From Streptomyces sp. NBC_01689 (GTDB lineage: Bacteria; Actinomycetota; Actinomycetes; Streptomycetales; Streptomycetaceae), in contig NZ_CP109592.1 of assembly GCF_036250675.1 (NCBI RefSeq), positions 3,658,001-3,722,000 of the forward strand: DNA of 64,000 nt, in the 5' to 3' direction. Every line of letters begins with the position of its first letter. Positions within the stretch are counted from its first letter, which is position 1. Below are positions 34,135 through 43,495 of the stretch, one piece after another. The position numbers and the translations under genes were made by a program. The notes under the pieces are model-generated. The model ran no database searches and was not told the origin of the DNA. It was given only the letters and a program-made list of their open reading frames with translations.

Positions 34135-34478
34135 GACGACCCCACGACTCCCTCGCGGCGGGCGCGGGAGGCGATGACCGCGTCCTCGGTCTCGCGCCGC
34201 AGCTTGCGCTCGGCGAAGAAGCCGCCGGTGGGCAGCACCGAGAGGACGAAGTAGAGGATCCCGGTCCCGGCGCTCCACCGGGCGCGGTTCCAGGCGTCCG
34301 CCCAGAAGATCACGTAGAGGATGAAGAGCACCCCGTGGATCGCGCCCATGACGGGCACGGCGTTGAAGTCCGTGGTCCGCTTCAGCACCGAGCAGACGAG
34401 CAGCAGCAGGAAGGAGACGGCCTCGGGGGCCGAGACCAGGCGCAGGCGGCGGAGGGCGGTGGCGGTCTTCATGTCCAC
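34131..34478 (-). CDS. DUF3817 family membrane protein, second copy
   Basis: A 115-residue relative of the 32767-33105 protein with three hydrophobic segments, the [16 protein letters not shown] motif and the terminal [12 protein letters not shown] 34478 has AAGG six bases upstream; an in-frame ATG at 34472 is the other choice. It overlaps the downstream MTH1187-like gene. The two DUF3817 genes probably come from duplication. Function is unknown. Confidence 0.78.
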   Translation of the reverse strand: MDMKTATALRRLRLVSAPEAVSFLLLLVCSVLKRTTDFNAVPVMGAIHGVLFILYVIFWADAWNRARWSAGTGILYFVLSVLPTGGFFAERKLRRETEDAVIASRARREGVVGSS

Positions 34479-34775
34479 GGGTCACCTTCGGTGGGATCAG
34501 GGGGAGGGTCGTCGGTCGTCCGGCCCCGAGCTTTGTGAACGCAAGCACAAGGCCTCCGCCATTGTGGCATCCGGGGCCCCGCGCCCCGGCCGGGGGGTGC
34601 CGGGCCGCGGGCCCCGGGCCCGCCCGGCGTCCGCCCCTCCCGTCCGCCCGGGGGCGTCCCGCCCGGCCGCCCCGCGGGAGGTCCCGTCCACCCCTCAGGG
34701 GACCGTTCAGGGGTGAGATCCACCCGTGGACCCTGTCCGCCCCCGCACCCTGCCGCTACCGTCACAACTGTGGCG

Positions 34776-35408
34776 ATGTTCCGACTTCAAGGCAGCAAGG
34801 TGCTGGCCGTCGACATGACCGGGGACGCCGTGAAGGCGAAGAACGGCTCGATGGTCGCGTACGACGGTCAGATGGCCTTCAAGAAGCTGAGCGGTGGAGG
34901 TGAGGGGATCCGCGGGATGGTGACGCGGCGCCTGACCGGTGAGCAGATGACGATGATGGAGGTGAAGGGGCACGGGACCTGCTGGTTCGCGGACCGGGCG
35001 AGCGAGATCAACCTGGTGAGCCTCCAGGGCGACAAGCTGTACGTCGAGTCCAGCAACCTCCTCGCGACCGACGCCGGGCTGCGCACCGGCACGTCCTTCA
35101 CGGGACTGCGCGGCGCCTCCCAGGGCAACGGTCTGTTCACCACCACCGTCGAGGGGCACGGGCAGGCGGCGATCATGTCCGACGGGCCGGCCGTGGTGCT
35201 GAGGGTCAGCTCGCAGTACCCGCTGACGGTGGACCCGGGGGCGTACATCGCGCACCAGGGCAACGTCAGACAGTCCTTCCAGGCCGGTGTGACGTTCCGC
35301 ACGTTCATGGGCGAGGGCGGCGGCGAGGCCTTCCAGATCCGCTTCGAGGGCGACGGCCTGGTCTACGTTCAGCCCAGTGAGCGCAACACGATCGCGGGGG
35401 ACCTCTGA
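34776..35408 (+). CDS. AIM24 family protein, first of three
   Basis: A 210-residue beta-rich protein of the AIM24 (TIGR00266-like) family. Typical features are repeated Gly-rich turns such as GDKLYVESSNLLATD, GLFTTTVEGHGQAAI and the C-terminal GLVYVQPSERNTI. No signal peptide or membrane segment is seen, so it is probably cytosolic. A GTG at 34770, 7 bases after a TACCGT box, could be the true leaderless start and adds two residues. The next two genes are paralogues in the same operon. Bacterial AIM24 has no firm function; the yeast namesake is mitochondrial. Confidence 0.85.
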   Translation: MFRLQGSKVLAVDMTGDAVKAKNGSMVAYDGQMAFKKLSGGGEGIRGMVTRRLTGEQMTMMEVKGHGTCWFADRASEINLVSLQGDKLYVESSNLLATDAGLRTGTSFTGLRGASQGNGLFTTTVEGHGQAAIMSDGPAVVLRVSSQYPLTVDPGAYIAHQGNVRQSFQAGVTFRTFMGEGGGEAFQIRFEGDGLVYVQPSERNTIAGDL

Positions 35409-35409
35409 C

Positions 35410-36060
35410 ATGCCGTTCCGCGAAGTGAACTCCAAGATGATCGAGGCCACGGTCCTGCCGGGCCAGCGCCTGTACAGCCAGCGCGGCGCGATGCTCGCCT
35501 ACAAGGGCGAGGTTTCCTTCACCCCCAACATCCAGGGCGGTCAGGGCGGCGTCATGTCGATGATCGGCCGCCGGGTCGCGAACGAGGCCACCCCGCTGAT
35601 GACCGTCGAGGGCAGCGGCACGGTCCTGTTCGGGCACGGCGGCCACCACATCCAGGTGATCACCCTCGCCGGCGACACGCTCTACGTCGAGGCGGACCGG
35701 CTGCTGGCCTTCGACGGCACGCTCCAGCAGGGCACGATGTTCCTCGGCTCGCAGGGCGGGGTCATGGGCATGGTCCGCGGCCAGGTCACGGGCCAGGGCC
35801 TGTTCACCACGACCCTCAAGGGACACGGCGCGGTGGCCGTGATGGCGCACGGCGGGGTCATCGAGGTGCCGATCACCCCGCAGCGCCCGGTTCATGTCGA
35901 CCCGCAGGCGTACGTGGCGCACCACGGTGACGTACGCAACAAGCTGTCCACGGCGCTCGGCTGGCGCGACATGGTGGGCCGCGGCTCGGGCGAGGCGTTC
36001 CAGCTGGAGCTGAGCGGCAGTGGTGCGGTGTACGTCCAGGCCTCGGAGGAGAAGCTGTGA
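35410..36060 (+). CDS. AIM24 family protein, second of three
   Basis: A 216-residue paralogue of the preceding gene. It shares GDTLYVEADRLLAFD, GLFTTTLKGHGAVAV and the ending GAVYVQASEEKL. It starts one base after the previous stop and overlaps the third copy by four bases. All three have the same beta-repeat architecture and probably form a hetero-oligomer or layered assembly, which is inference. Confidence 0.85.
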   Translation: MPFREVNSKMIEATVLPGQRLYSQRGAMLAYKGEVSFTPNIQGGQGGVMSMIGRRVANEATPLMTVEGSGTVLFGHGGHHIQVITLAGDTLYVEADRLLAFDGTLQQGTMFLGSQGGVMGMVRGQVTGQGLFTTTLKGHGAVAVMAHGGVIEVPITPQRPVHVDPQAYVAHHGDVRNKLSTALGWRDMVGRGSGEAFQLELSGSGAVYVQASEEKL

Positions 36061-36866
36061 GCGCGTACGGGACTCCTGGCGGACCCACGGTCCACGACCC
36101 CATGACGCTGCCGGTCGACGACAACGTCAACAAGTACACCTTCTGCGTGGAGCTCAAGGGGAGCCAGTGGTTCCTGCAGAAGGGGAAGATGATCGCCTAC
36201 TACGGCTCGATGGAGTTCAACGGCGTCGGACACGGCCGGCTCGACCGACTCGTCCGTACGTCGTTCCATTCGCCTCTGCACGCGAGCGACTGGGTGGTGG
36301 CCGAGGGTTCGGGCAAGATGCTCCTCGCCGACCGGGCCTTCGACGTGAATTCGTACGACCTGGATGACGGCAACCTGACCATTCGCAGCGGCAACCTGCT
36401 CGCTTTTCAGCCAAGTCTGGCACTCAAGCAGTCGATCGTGCCGGGCTTTCTGACGCTCATCGGAACCGGAAAGTTCGTGGCCGCGTCGAACGGGCCGGTG
36501 GTGTTCATGGAACCCCCGATCCGGGTGGACCCGCAGGCGCTGGTGGGCTGGGCCGACTGTCCGTCCCCGTGTCATCACTACGACCACGGGTACCTGACGG
36601 GCGTCATGGGCGGTCTACGTGCACTGACGGGCCTGGGCGGGGCCTCCGGGGAGGAGCACCAGTTCGAGTTCGTGGGAGCCGGCACGGTACTGCTCCAGTC
36701 CACGGAGATCCTGATGGCCGAGCAGGCCACCGGGGCCGTTCCGCACGAGCCGGGAGTGCCCGGCGCCGGCGGGACACCCGGTCAGCACGGCCAGCACGGC
36801 CAGCAGGCCGGCACACCGCGCCTTCCCGGACAGCTCGGAGACCTCCAGCGTCGCTTCGGGCTGTGA
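36057..36866 (+). CDS. AIM24 family protein, third of three, with Gly/Gln-rich tail
   Basis: A 269-residue paralogue. The core has DGNLTIRSGNLLAFQ and the acidic/aromatic end GAGTVLLQSTEILM. It is more divergent than the first two. It adds an insert CPSPCHHYDHGY with two Cys and three His that could bind a metal, and a C-terminal disordered Gly/Gln/His-Pro tail (GQHGQHGQQAG). GTG start overlaps the second copy (GTGA). Function is unknown. Confidence 0.82.
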   Translation: MSAYGTPGGPTVHDPMTLPVDDNVNKYTFCVELKGSQWFLQKGKMIAYYGSMEFNGVGHGRLDRLVRTSFHSPLHASDWVVAEGSGKMLLADRAFDVNSYDLDDGNLTIRSGNLLAFQPSLALKQSIVPGFLTLIGTGKFVAASNGPVVFMEPPIRVDPQALVGWADCPSPCHHYDHGYLTGVMGGLRALTGLGGASGEEHQFEFVGAGTVLLQSTEILMAEQATGAVPHEPGVPGAGGTPGQHGQHGQQAGTPRLPGQLGDLQRRFGL

Positions 36867-36958
36867 GCGGTAGTCTGCGGAGTGTGACATCGAACGCGTG
36901 CGCACCGTCACACCACCCTCACTAGTTCGCATTTCAACATTTTAGGTAGACTTCATTC

Positions 36959-37435
36959 ATGGAGACCGAGACGGCCACGCGCTGGCTGACCGATGCGGAG
37001 CAGTGCGCCTGGCGCACCCACCTGGAGGTCAACAGGCTGTTGACGTACCAGCTCGAGAGGGACCTTCAGCCGTTCGGGCTGACGATGAACGACTACGAGA
37101 TCCTGGTGAACCTCTCCGAGTCGGAGGGCGTGAGGCTGCGGATGAGTGACCTCGCCGCCGCCACCCTCCAGTCGAAGAGCCGCCTCTCGCACCAGATCAC
37201 CCGCATGGAGAACGCGGACCTGGTCAGGCGGGAGAACTGCGAGTCCGACCGCCGGGGTCTGTACGCCGTCCTCACGGAGCACGGCCTGGAGACGATGAAG
37301 AAGGTCGCCCCGCACCACGTGGCGTCCGTCCGCAGACACTTCATGGACCTGCTCTCCCCCGAGGCGCTGGAGGAACTGCACAAGTCGCTGCAGCCCATCG
37401 CCGAGCACTTGCGGGGGCAACGCGGCAAACCCTGA
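36959..37435 (+). CDS. MarR-family transcriptional regulator
   Basis: A 158-residue regulator. The winged helix reads LRMSDLAAATLQSKSRLSHQITRMENADLV with wing RRENCESDRRGLYAVLTEHG. Cys in the wing could be redox-sensitive. The upstream 90 bases are AT-rich for this genome, with TAGACT as a -10 box 7 bases before the ATG, so the mRNA is probably leaderless. It converges with the histidine kinase gene with only a 15-base gap. Targets are unknown. Confidence 0.87.
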   Translation: METETATRWLTDAEQCAWRTHLEVNRLLTYQLERDLQPFGLTMNDYEILVNLSESEGVRLRMSDLAAATLQSKSRLSHQITRMENADLVRRENCESDRRGLYAVLTEHGLETMKKVAPHHVASVRRHFMDLLSPEALEELHKSLQPIAEHLRGQRGKP

Positions 37436-37450
37436 CGGGCGCTCCGCGGG

Positions 37451-38965
37451 TCAGGCGGGTGCGGGGAGCCGGAGCGTGAAGAGTGCTCCGCCCTCCGCGG
37501 CCTCGCCCGCGGTGAGCGTGCCGCCGTGGCGCCGCGCCACGTCACGGGCGATGGCGAGGCCCAGACCCGCCCCGCCGTCGTCCCGGCTGCGGGCCTCGTC
37601 GAGCCGCACGAACCGCTCGAAGATCCGCTCGCGCTCGGCAGCGGGCACGCCCGCTCCGTCGTCGGCGACCTCCAGGACGGCCCACGGGCCGTCGGTCCGC
37701 ACGGTGACCGCGACCCGGCTGCGGGCGTGCCGCCGGGCGTTGTCCAGCAGATTGCCGAGCAGCCGCGCCAACTGGCCGCGGGAGCCGACAACTTCGGCGC
37801 TCGCGCAGTGCGCTGTCGCCCCCGGTCGCCGGGACACCTCCTCCCGGGCGAGTGCCGCCAGGTCGAAGCGGGTGCCCGAGGGCCGCTCCCCCGTGTCCAG
37901 CCGGGCCAGCAGCAACAGGTCGGCCGCGAGCCGCTGCAGCCGCACGGTGTCCTCGACGGCCCCCGTCACGTCCAGCAACTCCGGGTGGGCGGCGCCCACT
38001 TCGAGCTGGGTGCGCAGGGAGGCGATGGGGCTGCGCAGTTCGTGCGAGGCGTCGGCGACGAACCGGCGCTGCCGTTCGACGGACGTCTCCAGGGCGGCCA
38101 GCGTCTCGTTGGTGGTCCGTGCCAGGCCGGCGACCTCGTCCTGGGTGTCCGGCACGGGAACGCGCCGTGCCAGGTCCTCGGAGGCCGTGATGGCGGCCAT
38201 CTCGCTCCGGATCCCCTCGACGGGCCGCAGCGCCCGCCGGGTGACCCGCCAGGTCACGGCGGCCACCACGGCGAGCAGCAGCGGGAGTCCGGTCAGCATG
38301 ACCGTCAGGGCCGTGCGCACGGCGGCCTGTTCGGCGGCCAGCGGGGCTCCCGCGTACACGGTCAGCGCGCCCTTGCTCTGCACACTCACCTCGACGGCGG
38401 CGAACCGGTAGTCCGCGGTGTCCCCGTCGAGCGTGGCCGAGCCGTCGGCGAAGCTCACCTCGGCGCCGATCTGGCCGGGGCGGAGCGACGCGTAGTCGTC
38501 GTCCTCACCTCCGCCGCGGCCCCGGCCGTCCTTCCCACGGTCGTCACCGCCCTTGTCGTCACCGCCCTTGTCGTCACCGCCGTCGTCGTCACCGCGGTCG
38601 CCGCCGTGGTCGTCCGCCGAGGCGCCGCCGCCGGCCGCGTCCGTCGGCCGCGGCTTCACCACGTCGGTGCCCGTGCCGCTGATCCGCCGCAGATCCTCGC
38701 TGGCGGCGACCAGGACGCCCGCGGCGTCCACCACCTGGACGGGACGCTGGTCGTCGTCCAGCCGCAGCCGGTCGTACGACGCCCCGCCGGACAGGTCGGC
38801 CGCGACCTCGCGGGCGCTGCGCTCGGCCTCCGTGCCGGCCTGGTCGTTCAGGTTGGACCGCAGGGACAGCAGGACGGCGGTGCCCGCCGCCACGAGCGCG
38901 ATGGCCACCACGACGGTCGCGGCGAGCGTGGCCCTGGCCCGGACGGATCCGAAGAGCCGGCTCAT
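37451..38965 (-). CDS. Sensor histidine kinase with acidic repeat sensor domain
   Basis: A 504-residue two-TM kinase (TM1 about 13-35, TM2 about 215-238). The extracytoplasmic loop holds a striking Asp/Gly/Lys stretch, GGDDKGGDDKGGDDRGKDG, that could bind cations or sense charge. HAMP follows TM2. His308 in DASHELRSPI is the phosphorylation site; N-box NLLDNARRH, DDGAGVP and GAGLGLAIA complete the ATPase domain. The ATG overlaps the response regulator stop (ATGA). The target is probably the divergent PepSY gene. Confidence 0.92.
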   Translation of the reverse strand: MSRLFGSVRARATLAATVVVAIALVAAGTAVLLSLRSNLNDQAGTEAERSAREVAADLSGGASYDRLRLDDDQRPVQVVDAAGVLVAASEDLRRISGTGTDVVKPRPTDAAGGGASADDHGGDRGDDDGGDDKGGDDKGGDDRGKDGRGRGGGEDDDYASLRPGQIGAEVSFADGSATLDGDTADYRFAAVEVSVQSKGALTVYAGAPLAAEQAAVRTALTVMLTGLPLLLAVVAAVTWRVTRRALRPVEGIRSEMAAITASEDLARRVPVPDTQDEVAGLARTTNETLAALETSVERQRRFVADASHELRSPIASLRTQLEVGAAHPELLDVTGAVEDTVRLQRLAADLLLLARLDTGERPSGTRFDLAALAREEVSRRPGATAHCASAEVVGSRGQLARLLGNLLDNARRHARSRVAVTVRTDGPWAVLEVADDGAGVPAAERERIFERFVRLDEARSRDDGGAGLGLAIARDVARRHGGTLTAGEAAEGGALFTLRLPAPA

Positions 38966-39621
38966 CGCGCCTCCAGCCGGTAGCCGGCCCCGCGCACGGT
39001 CCGGATGAACGCCGCCCCGAGCTTGCGCCGCAGGGTGCTCACGTACACCTCGACGATGTTCGGGTCCCCGTCGTAGGCGAAGTCCCAGACGTGTTCGAGT
39101 ATCTCGGCCTTCGAGACGACCTGTCCGGCCCGCAGCACCAGCTGCTCCAGGACCGAGAACTCCTTGGCCGTGAGGGCGACCTCGTCCGCGCCGCGGAAGA
39201 CGCGCCGGGCCGCGGTGTCGACCGTCAGCTCGCCCAGGACCCGCACCGGGGGATGGGCGGCCCGCCCACGCCGCAGCAGCGCCTTCACCCGGGCCACCAG
39301 CACCACGTACGAGAACGGCTTGGTCAGGTAGTCGTCGGCGCCCGTGTCCAGCCCCTCCGCCTCGTCGTACTCGCCGTCCTTCGCCGTGAGCATCAGGATC
39401 GGCACGTCGTGCCCGGCGGCGCGCAGCGCGGCACAGACGCGATAGCCGTTCATGCCGGGCAGCATGATGTCGAGGACGACGAGGTCGTAGGCCCCCTCGC
39501 TCGCCCGGTGCAGTCCCTCGGCTCCGTCGTGGACGACGTCCACGGCGTACCCCTCGGCCGTCAGTCCCTTGGCGAGCGACAGGGCGAGCCGCTTCTCGTC
39601 CTCCACGATCAACAGGCGCAT
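38962..39621 (-). CDS. OmpR/PhoB-family response regulator
   Basis: A 219-residue regulator. Acidic pocket VEDE, phospho-acceptor Asp51 in VVLDIMLPG, and the conserved Lys in LTKPFS form the receiver; the C-terminal winged helix has EFSVLEQLVLRAGQVVSKAEIL and the recognition part VYVSTLRRKLG. It precedes and overlaps the kinase gene. The divergent promoter region contains an inverted repeat and three TTCAG direct repeats expected for this family. Confidence 0.93.
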   Translation of the reverse strand: MRLLIVEDEKRLALSLAKGLTAEGYAVDVVHDGAEGLHRASEGAYDLVVLDIMLPGMNGYRVCAALRAAGHDVPILMLTAKDGEYDEAEGLDTGADDYLTKPFSYVVLVARVKALLRRGRAAHPPVRVLGELTVDTAARRVFRGADEVALTAKEFSVLEQLVLRAGQVVSKAEILEHVWDFAYDGDPNIVEVYVSTLRRKLGAAFIRTVRGAGYRLEAR

Positions 39622-39643
39622 GCGCCCAGCGTCCCAAACCGAA

Positions 39644-39681
39644 CCTGAAGAAGTCTTCAGGTGGCTTCAGGCTGCGTTCAG
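39644..39681. promoter_or_regulatory. Candidate response-regulator binding site
   Basis: CCTGAAG-N4-CTTCAGG (39644-39661) overlaps a set of direct repeats TTCAG at 39656, 39666 and 39677, spaced 10 and 11 bases, one helical turn. This is the typical OmpR/PhoB tandem-site spacing, in the region between the regulator and the PepSY gene. Confidence 0.6.
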
Positions 39682-39804
39682 CGACCCGCGCCGACAGTGG
39701 TTCCCGCCGGCAACGCACCGACGCGACGCACGACTTGGGCCGGTCTCGCTCGGATCCCGCTCCGAGCTCCCTCGGAGCGGTCCGGACCATCAGGAGGAAC
39801 CGAC

Positions 39805-40329
39805 ATGAAGCGCAACATCGTCATCGCCGCCGTGGCGGCCGCGGCTCTGATCGGCGGCGGCACGGCCACCGCCCTCGCCGTCACGGACGACGGCACCGAG
39901 CGGGTCCCCCGGTCACCGGCGCGCACGGCGGACGACGACGGCGCGGGCCACGTACGCCACGGCGGCGACACCCGGACGGACGACCGGACGCGGACGGATG
40001 CTCCCGCCCGCACGGACGACCACCCTCACCCGGACGACCGCACCCGAACGGGCCGGCACACCGCCGGCCCGGACGATCACGGCGACGACGCCGCACGGCT
40101 GAGGTCCGCCCGGGTGACGGCGGCCGGAGCCCTCGCCACAGCGCTGCGCCACACACCGGGCACCGCCGCCTCCGCCGACCTGGACGACGACCGCTCCGCC
40201 CCGGTGTGGGAGGTCGAGATCCTCTCGAACGGTGGCACCTGGTACGAGGTGCGTGTCGACGCGGGCGACGGAAAGGTCGTCTCCTCCCGCACGGAGCCGG
40301 GGCACCGGGGCCGCGGAGACGACGACTGA
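39805..40329 (+). CDS. Secreted PepSY-domain protein
   Basis: A 174-residue protein. Residues 1-25 are a signal peptide (IVIAAVAAAALIGGGTATALA). Residues 30-95 are a disordered Asp/Arg/Thr/His-rich region (DDRTRTD, DDHPHPDD), and the C-terminal 75 residues form a PepSY domain (WEVEILSNGGTWYEVRVDAGDGKVV). AGGAGG stands before the ATG. It is divergent from the two-component system and probably its target. PepSY proteins often act at the cell surface; metal binding by the His/Asp stretch is inference. Confidence 0.85.
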   Translation: MKRNIVIAAVAAAALIGGGTATALAVTDDGTERVPRSPARTADDDGAGHVRHGGDTRTDDRTRTDAPARTDDHPHPDDRTRTGRHTAGPDDHGDDAARLRSARVTAAGALATALRHTPGTAASADLDDDRSAPVWEVEILSNGGTWYEVRVDAGDGKVVSSRTEPGHRGRGDDD

Positions 40330-40692
40330 CCGACTCCACGGACCACCCCGTACGGGCCCCGCGAGGTTCCGTACGGGGGCCCGTACGGCCCTCCGTCCCC
40401 GCCGTCCGTCCCGGTTCCTGTCCCGGTCCCGGTCCCGGTCCCGGTCAGGGAAGGGTGCGGCGATCACTCGTCCGGAGCAAGGCGCCCCCCGCGCGGAACG
40501 CAGCGGTCACGCGTGCACGAGAGCGGGAACCACCCGCCCCGAGCGCGACGGGACGGACCGGTCGCAGTGCTCCGGACGGGCCGAGACGGACGGCCCGCCG
40601 GGTCGGGGAACTCGCCGGGCCGACGGGCCCCTGGCTTCCGCCGGACCCCCTCGGGCCTCCGACAAGCCCCGCCGGGCCTCCGCCAGGCCCCG
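40330..40692. other. 363-base convergent gap with short tandem repeats
   Basis: It lies between PepSY and meaB. It contains a terminator hairpin (40346-40378), a run of at least four CCCGGT hexamers (about 40421-40446), and imperfect CCTCCGNCAGGCC-like copies near 40655-40710. I see no convincing gene. Confidence 0.55.
40346..40378. terminator. Terminator of the PepSY gene
   Basis: A 10-bp perfect stem CCCCGTACGG/CCGTACGGGG (40346-40355 with 40369-40378) and a 13-base loop, 17 bases after the PepSY stop. A further copy of the right arm (CCCGTACGG) follows directly. Confidence 0.7.
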
Positions 40693-41649
40693 TCAGGTCT
40701 CCGTCAGGCCCTCGACCAGGGTGTCGGCGGCCCGGTAGGGGTCGAGCTCGCCGGCGACGATCCGTTCCGCCAGCGCGCTGAGGCGGCGGTCGCCGTGCAG
40801 GTCGCCGATGCGGCGGCGCAGGGCCGTGACCGCGATCGTCTCGACCTCCTGGGAGGCCCGCGCGAGCCGGCGCTCGGCGAGGACGCCGTGCTCCTCCATC
40901 CAGGCGCGGTGCTTCTCCAGGGCCTCGACGACCTCGTCGATGCCCTCGCCGCGCGCCGCGACCGTCTTGACGATCGGCGGACGCCAGTCCCCCGGCCCGC
41001 GGGACTCGCCCAGGCCGAGCATGTGGTTCAGCTCGCGCGCGGTCGCGTCGGCGCCGTCCCGGTCGGCCTTGTTGACCACGTACACGTCGCCGATCTCCAG
41101 GATTCCGGCCTTCGCCGCCTGGATGCCGTCCCCCATGCCCGGGGCGAGCAGGACGACCGAGGTGTCCGCCCGGGACGCGATCTCCACCTCCGACTGCCCC
41201 ACCCCGACGGTCTCGACCAGGATCACGTCGCAGCCCGCCGCGTCGAGGACGCGGATCGCCTGGGGGGCGGCCCAGGCCAGTCCGCCGAGGTGACCGCGGG
41301 TCGCCATCGAGCGGATGTACACGCCGGGGTCCGAGGCGTGCTCGGACATCCGGACCCGGTCGCCGAGAAGCGCGCCCCCGGAGAACGGGGACGAGGGGTC
41401 GACGGCCAGGACGCCGACCCGCCTGCCCTGCCGCCGGTAGGCGGTCACCAGCGCGGAGGTCGACGTCGACTTGCCGACACCGGGCGATCCCGTGAGCCCG
41501 ACCACGTACGCTCCACCGGCCAGCGGAGCCAGCGCCGCCATCACCTCCCGCAGCTGCGGGGACGCCCCCTCCACCAGGGAGATCAGCCGGGCCACGGCCC
41601 GCGGCCGGCCTTCCCTGGCCTGGGCCACCAGTGAGGAGACGTCCTGCAT
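40693..41649 (-). CDS. meaB: Mutase-associated GTPase MeaB
   Basis: A 318-residue G3E/SIMIBI GTPase that protects adenosylcobalamin mutases and gates cofactor loading. Walker A GLTGSPGVGKST is at about residues 51-62, then the DPSSPFSGGALLGDRVRM switch, VETVGVGQSEVE, and the base-specificity NKAD. ATG 41649 has GGAG five bases upstream; GTG 41679 is a less likely longer start. It lies 56 bases downstream of the thiolase gene on the same strand. Likely clients are methylmalonyl-CoA mutase and IcmA. Confidence 0.94.
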   Translation of the reverse strand: MQDVSSLVAQAREGRPRAVARLISLVEGASPQLREVMAALAPLAGGAYVVGLTGSPGVGKSTSTSALVTAYRRQGRRVGVLAVDPSSPFSGGALLGDRVRMSEHASDPGVYIRSMATRGHLGGLAWAAPQAIRVLDAAGCDVILVETVGVGQSEVEIASRADTSVVLLAPGMGDGIQAAKAGILEIGDVYVVNKADRDGADATARELNHMLGLGESRGPGDWRPPIVKTVAARGEGIDEVVEALEKHRAWMEEHGVLAERRLARASQEVETIAVTALRRRIGDLHGDRRLSALAERIVAGELDPYRAADTLVEGLTET

Positions 41650-41705
41650 CACAGCTCCGTTCAGAGTCGTACGAGACACCGCGGCCGCGTCCGCGCGGCG
41701 AGGTC

Positions 41706-42908
41706 CTAGGCCGTGGGTACCCGCACGATCAGCGCGTCACCCTGACCGCCGCCGCCGCACAGCGCCGCCGCTCCCACGCCGCCGCCGCGCCGCTTGAGCT
41801 CCAGCGCCAGGTGCAGCACCAGACGGGCGCCGGACATGCCGATCGGGTGGCCCAGGGCGATCGCGCCGCCGTTGACGTTCACCTTCTCCGTGGACACCCC
41901 GAGGTCCTTCATCGACTGCACGGCGACCGCCGCGAACGCCTCGTTGATCTCGATCAGGTCGAGGTCCGAGACGTCCAGGCCCTCCTTCTTCAGGGCGTGC
42001 AGGATCGCGTTCGACGGCTGCGACTGCAAAGAGTTGTCCGGCCCGGCCACGTTCCCGTGCGCGCCGATCTCGGCGATCCACTCCAGGCCGAGCTCCTGCG
42101 CCTTCGCCTTGCTCATCACGACCACGGCCGCCGCGCCGTCCGAGATCTGCGAGGACGAACCGGCCGTGATCGTGCCGTCCCGGGTGAACGCGGGACGCAG
42201 CTTGCCGAGCGACTCCGCCGTGGTCTCGGCGCGGATGCCCTCGTCCTTGCTGAAGACGACGGGCTCGCCCTTGCGCTGCGGGATCTCCACGGGGGTGATC
42301 TCCGCCTCGAAGACGCCGTTCTTCTGGGCGGCGGCCGCGCGCTGGTGCGACAGGGCGGCGATCTCGTCCTGCTCCGGACGGGCGATGCCGAGGCGCGTGT
42401 TGTGCTTCTCCGTGGACTCGCCCATGGCGATGTTCTCGAAGGCGTCCGTCAGACCGTCGTACGCCATGGCGTCGAGCATCTCGATGGCGCCGTACTTGAA
42501 GCCCTCGCGGGACTTCGGGAGCAGGTGGGGGGCGTTGGTCATCGACTCCTGGCCGCCCGCGACCACGACGTCGAACTCGCCGGCCCGGATCAGCTGGTCC
42601 GCGAGGGCGATCGCGTCCAGGCCGGACAGACACACCTTGTTGATGGTGAGCGCCGGGACGCTCATCGGGATGCCCGCCTTGACGGCCGCCTGCCGCGCCG
42701 GGATCTGCCCCGCCCCGGCCTGCAGCACCTGGCCCATGATCACGTACTGCACCTGGTCGCCGCCGATCCCCGCACGGTCGAGGGCGGCCTTGATCGCGAA
42801 TCCTCCGAGGTCGGCTCCGGAGAAGGACTTCAGCGAGCCGAGCAACCGTCCCATCGGGGTGCGGGCACCCGCGACGATCACGGAGGTCGTGCTGTTCGTT
42901 CCAGACAT
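41706..42908 (-). CDS. Acetyl-CoA C-acetyltransferase (thiolase)
   Basis: A 400-residue biosynthetic-type thiolase joining two acetyl-CoA to acetoacetyl-CoA, or the reverse. The nucleophile is Cys93 in [11 protein letters not shown]. The other catalytic motifs are [17 protein letters not shown] and CGGGGQGDA at the C-terminus. ATG 42908 gives the standard N-terminus. It is followed by meaB and divergent from mce, tying it to the butyryl-CoA/methylmalonyl-CoA route together with the hydroxybutyryl-CoA dehydrogenase at 62 kb. Confidence 0.95.
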   Translation of the reverse strand: MSGTNSTTSVIVAGARTPMGRLLGSLKSFSGADLGGFAIKAALDRAGIGGDQVQYVIMGQVLQAGAGQIPARQAAVKAGIPMSVPALTINKVCLSGLDAIALADQLIRAGEFDVVVAGGQESMTNAPHLLPKSREGFKYGAIEMLDAMAYDGLTDAFENIAMGESTEKHNTRLGIARPEQDEIAALSHQRAAAAQKNGVFEAEITPVEIPQRKGEPVVFSKDEGIRAETTAESLGKLRPAFTRDGTITAGSSSQISDGAAAVVVMSKAKAQELGLEWIAEIGAHGNVAGPDNSLQSQPSNAILHALKKEGLDVSDLDLIEINEAFAAVAVQSMKDLGVSTEKVNVNGGAIALGHPIGMSGARLVLHLALELKRRGGGVGAAALCGGGGQGDALIVRVPTA

Positions 42909-43054
42909 GAGGTGCGATCCCCTTCCAGCTTGCACAGCTGAGGAGTGAACGAGGGTTTACTTGAATGTACTGAGCGGTACGCCACCCGTCATCCGGCTGT
43001 CGGTGTGATCGCGCGCACGTTGCGTAACCGCCGCGGGAGCGCTGCACTGGCTCC

Positions 43055-43495
43055 ATGCTGACGCGAATCGACCACATCGGGATCGCCTGTTTCGACCTCG
43101 ACAAGACCGTCGAGTTCTACCGGGCGACGTACGGCTTCGAAGTCTTCCACTCCGAGGTCAACGAGGAGCAGGGCGTGCGCGAGGCCATGCTCAAGATCAA
43201 CGAGACGTCCGACGGCGGCGCCTCCTACCTCCAGCTGCTGGAGCCGACCCGCGAGGACTCGGCCGTCGGGAAGTGGCTGGCGAAGAACGGCGAGGGCGTC
43301 CATCACATCGCCTTCGGCACCGCGGACGTCGACACCGACGCGGGCGACATCAGGGACAAAGGCGTACGCGTCCTCTACGACGAGCCGCGACGCGGCTCCA
43401 TGGGGTCACGAATCACCTTCCTGCACCCCAAGGATTGCCACGGTGTCCTGACAGAACTGGTCACTTCGGCGGCTGTTGAGTCACCTGAGCACTGA
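43055..43495 (+). CDS. mce: Methylmalonyl-CoA epimerase
   Basis: A 146-residue glyoxalase-fold enzyme that interconverts (R)- and (S)-methylmalonyl-CoA. Metal ligands expected in the family are His7 in RIDHIGIA, the His of GVHHIAFGT and the Glu of the C-terminal part (HGVLTELV). Divergent from thiolase-meaB and near the mutase partners, it supplies the epimer used by methylmalonyl-CoA mutase and polyketide synthases. Confidence 0.93.
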   Translation: MLTRIDHIGIACFDLDKTVEFYRATYGFEVFHSEVNEEQGVREAMLKINETSDGGASYLQLLEPTREDSAVGKWLAKNGEGVHHIAFGTADVDTDAGDIRDKGVRVLYDEPRRGSMGSRITFLHPKDCHGVLTELVTSAAVESPEH

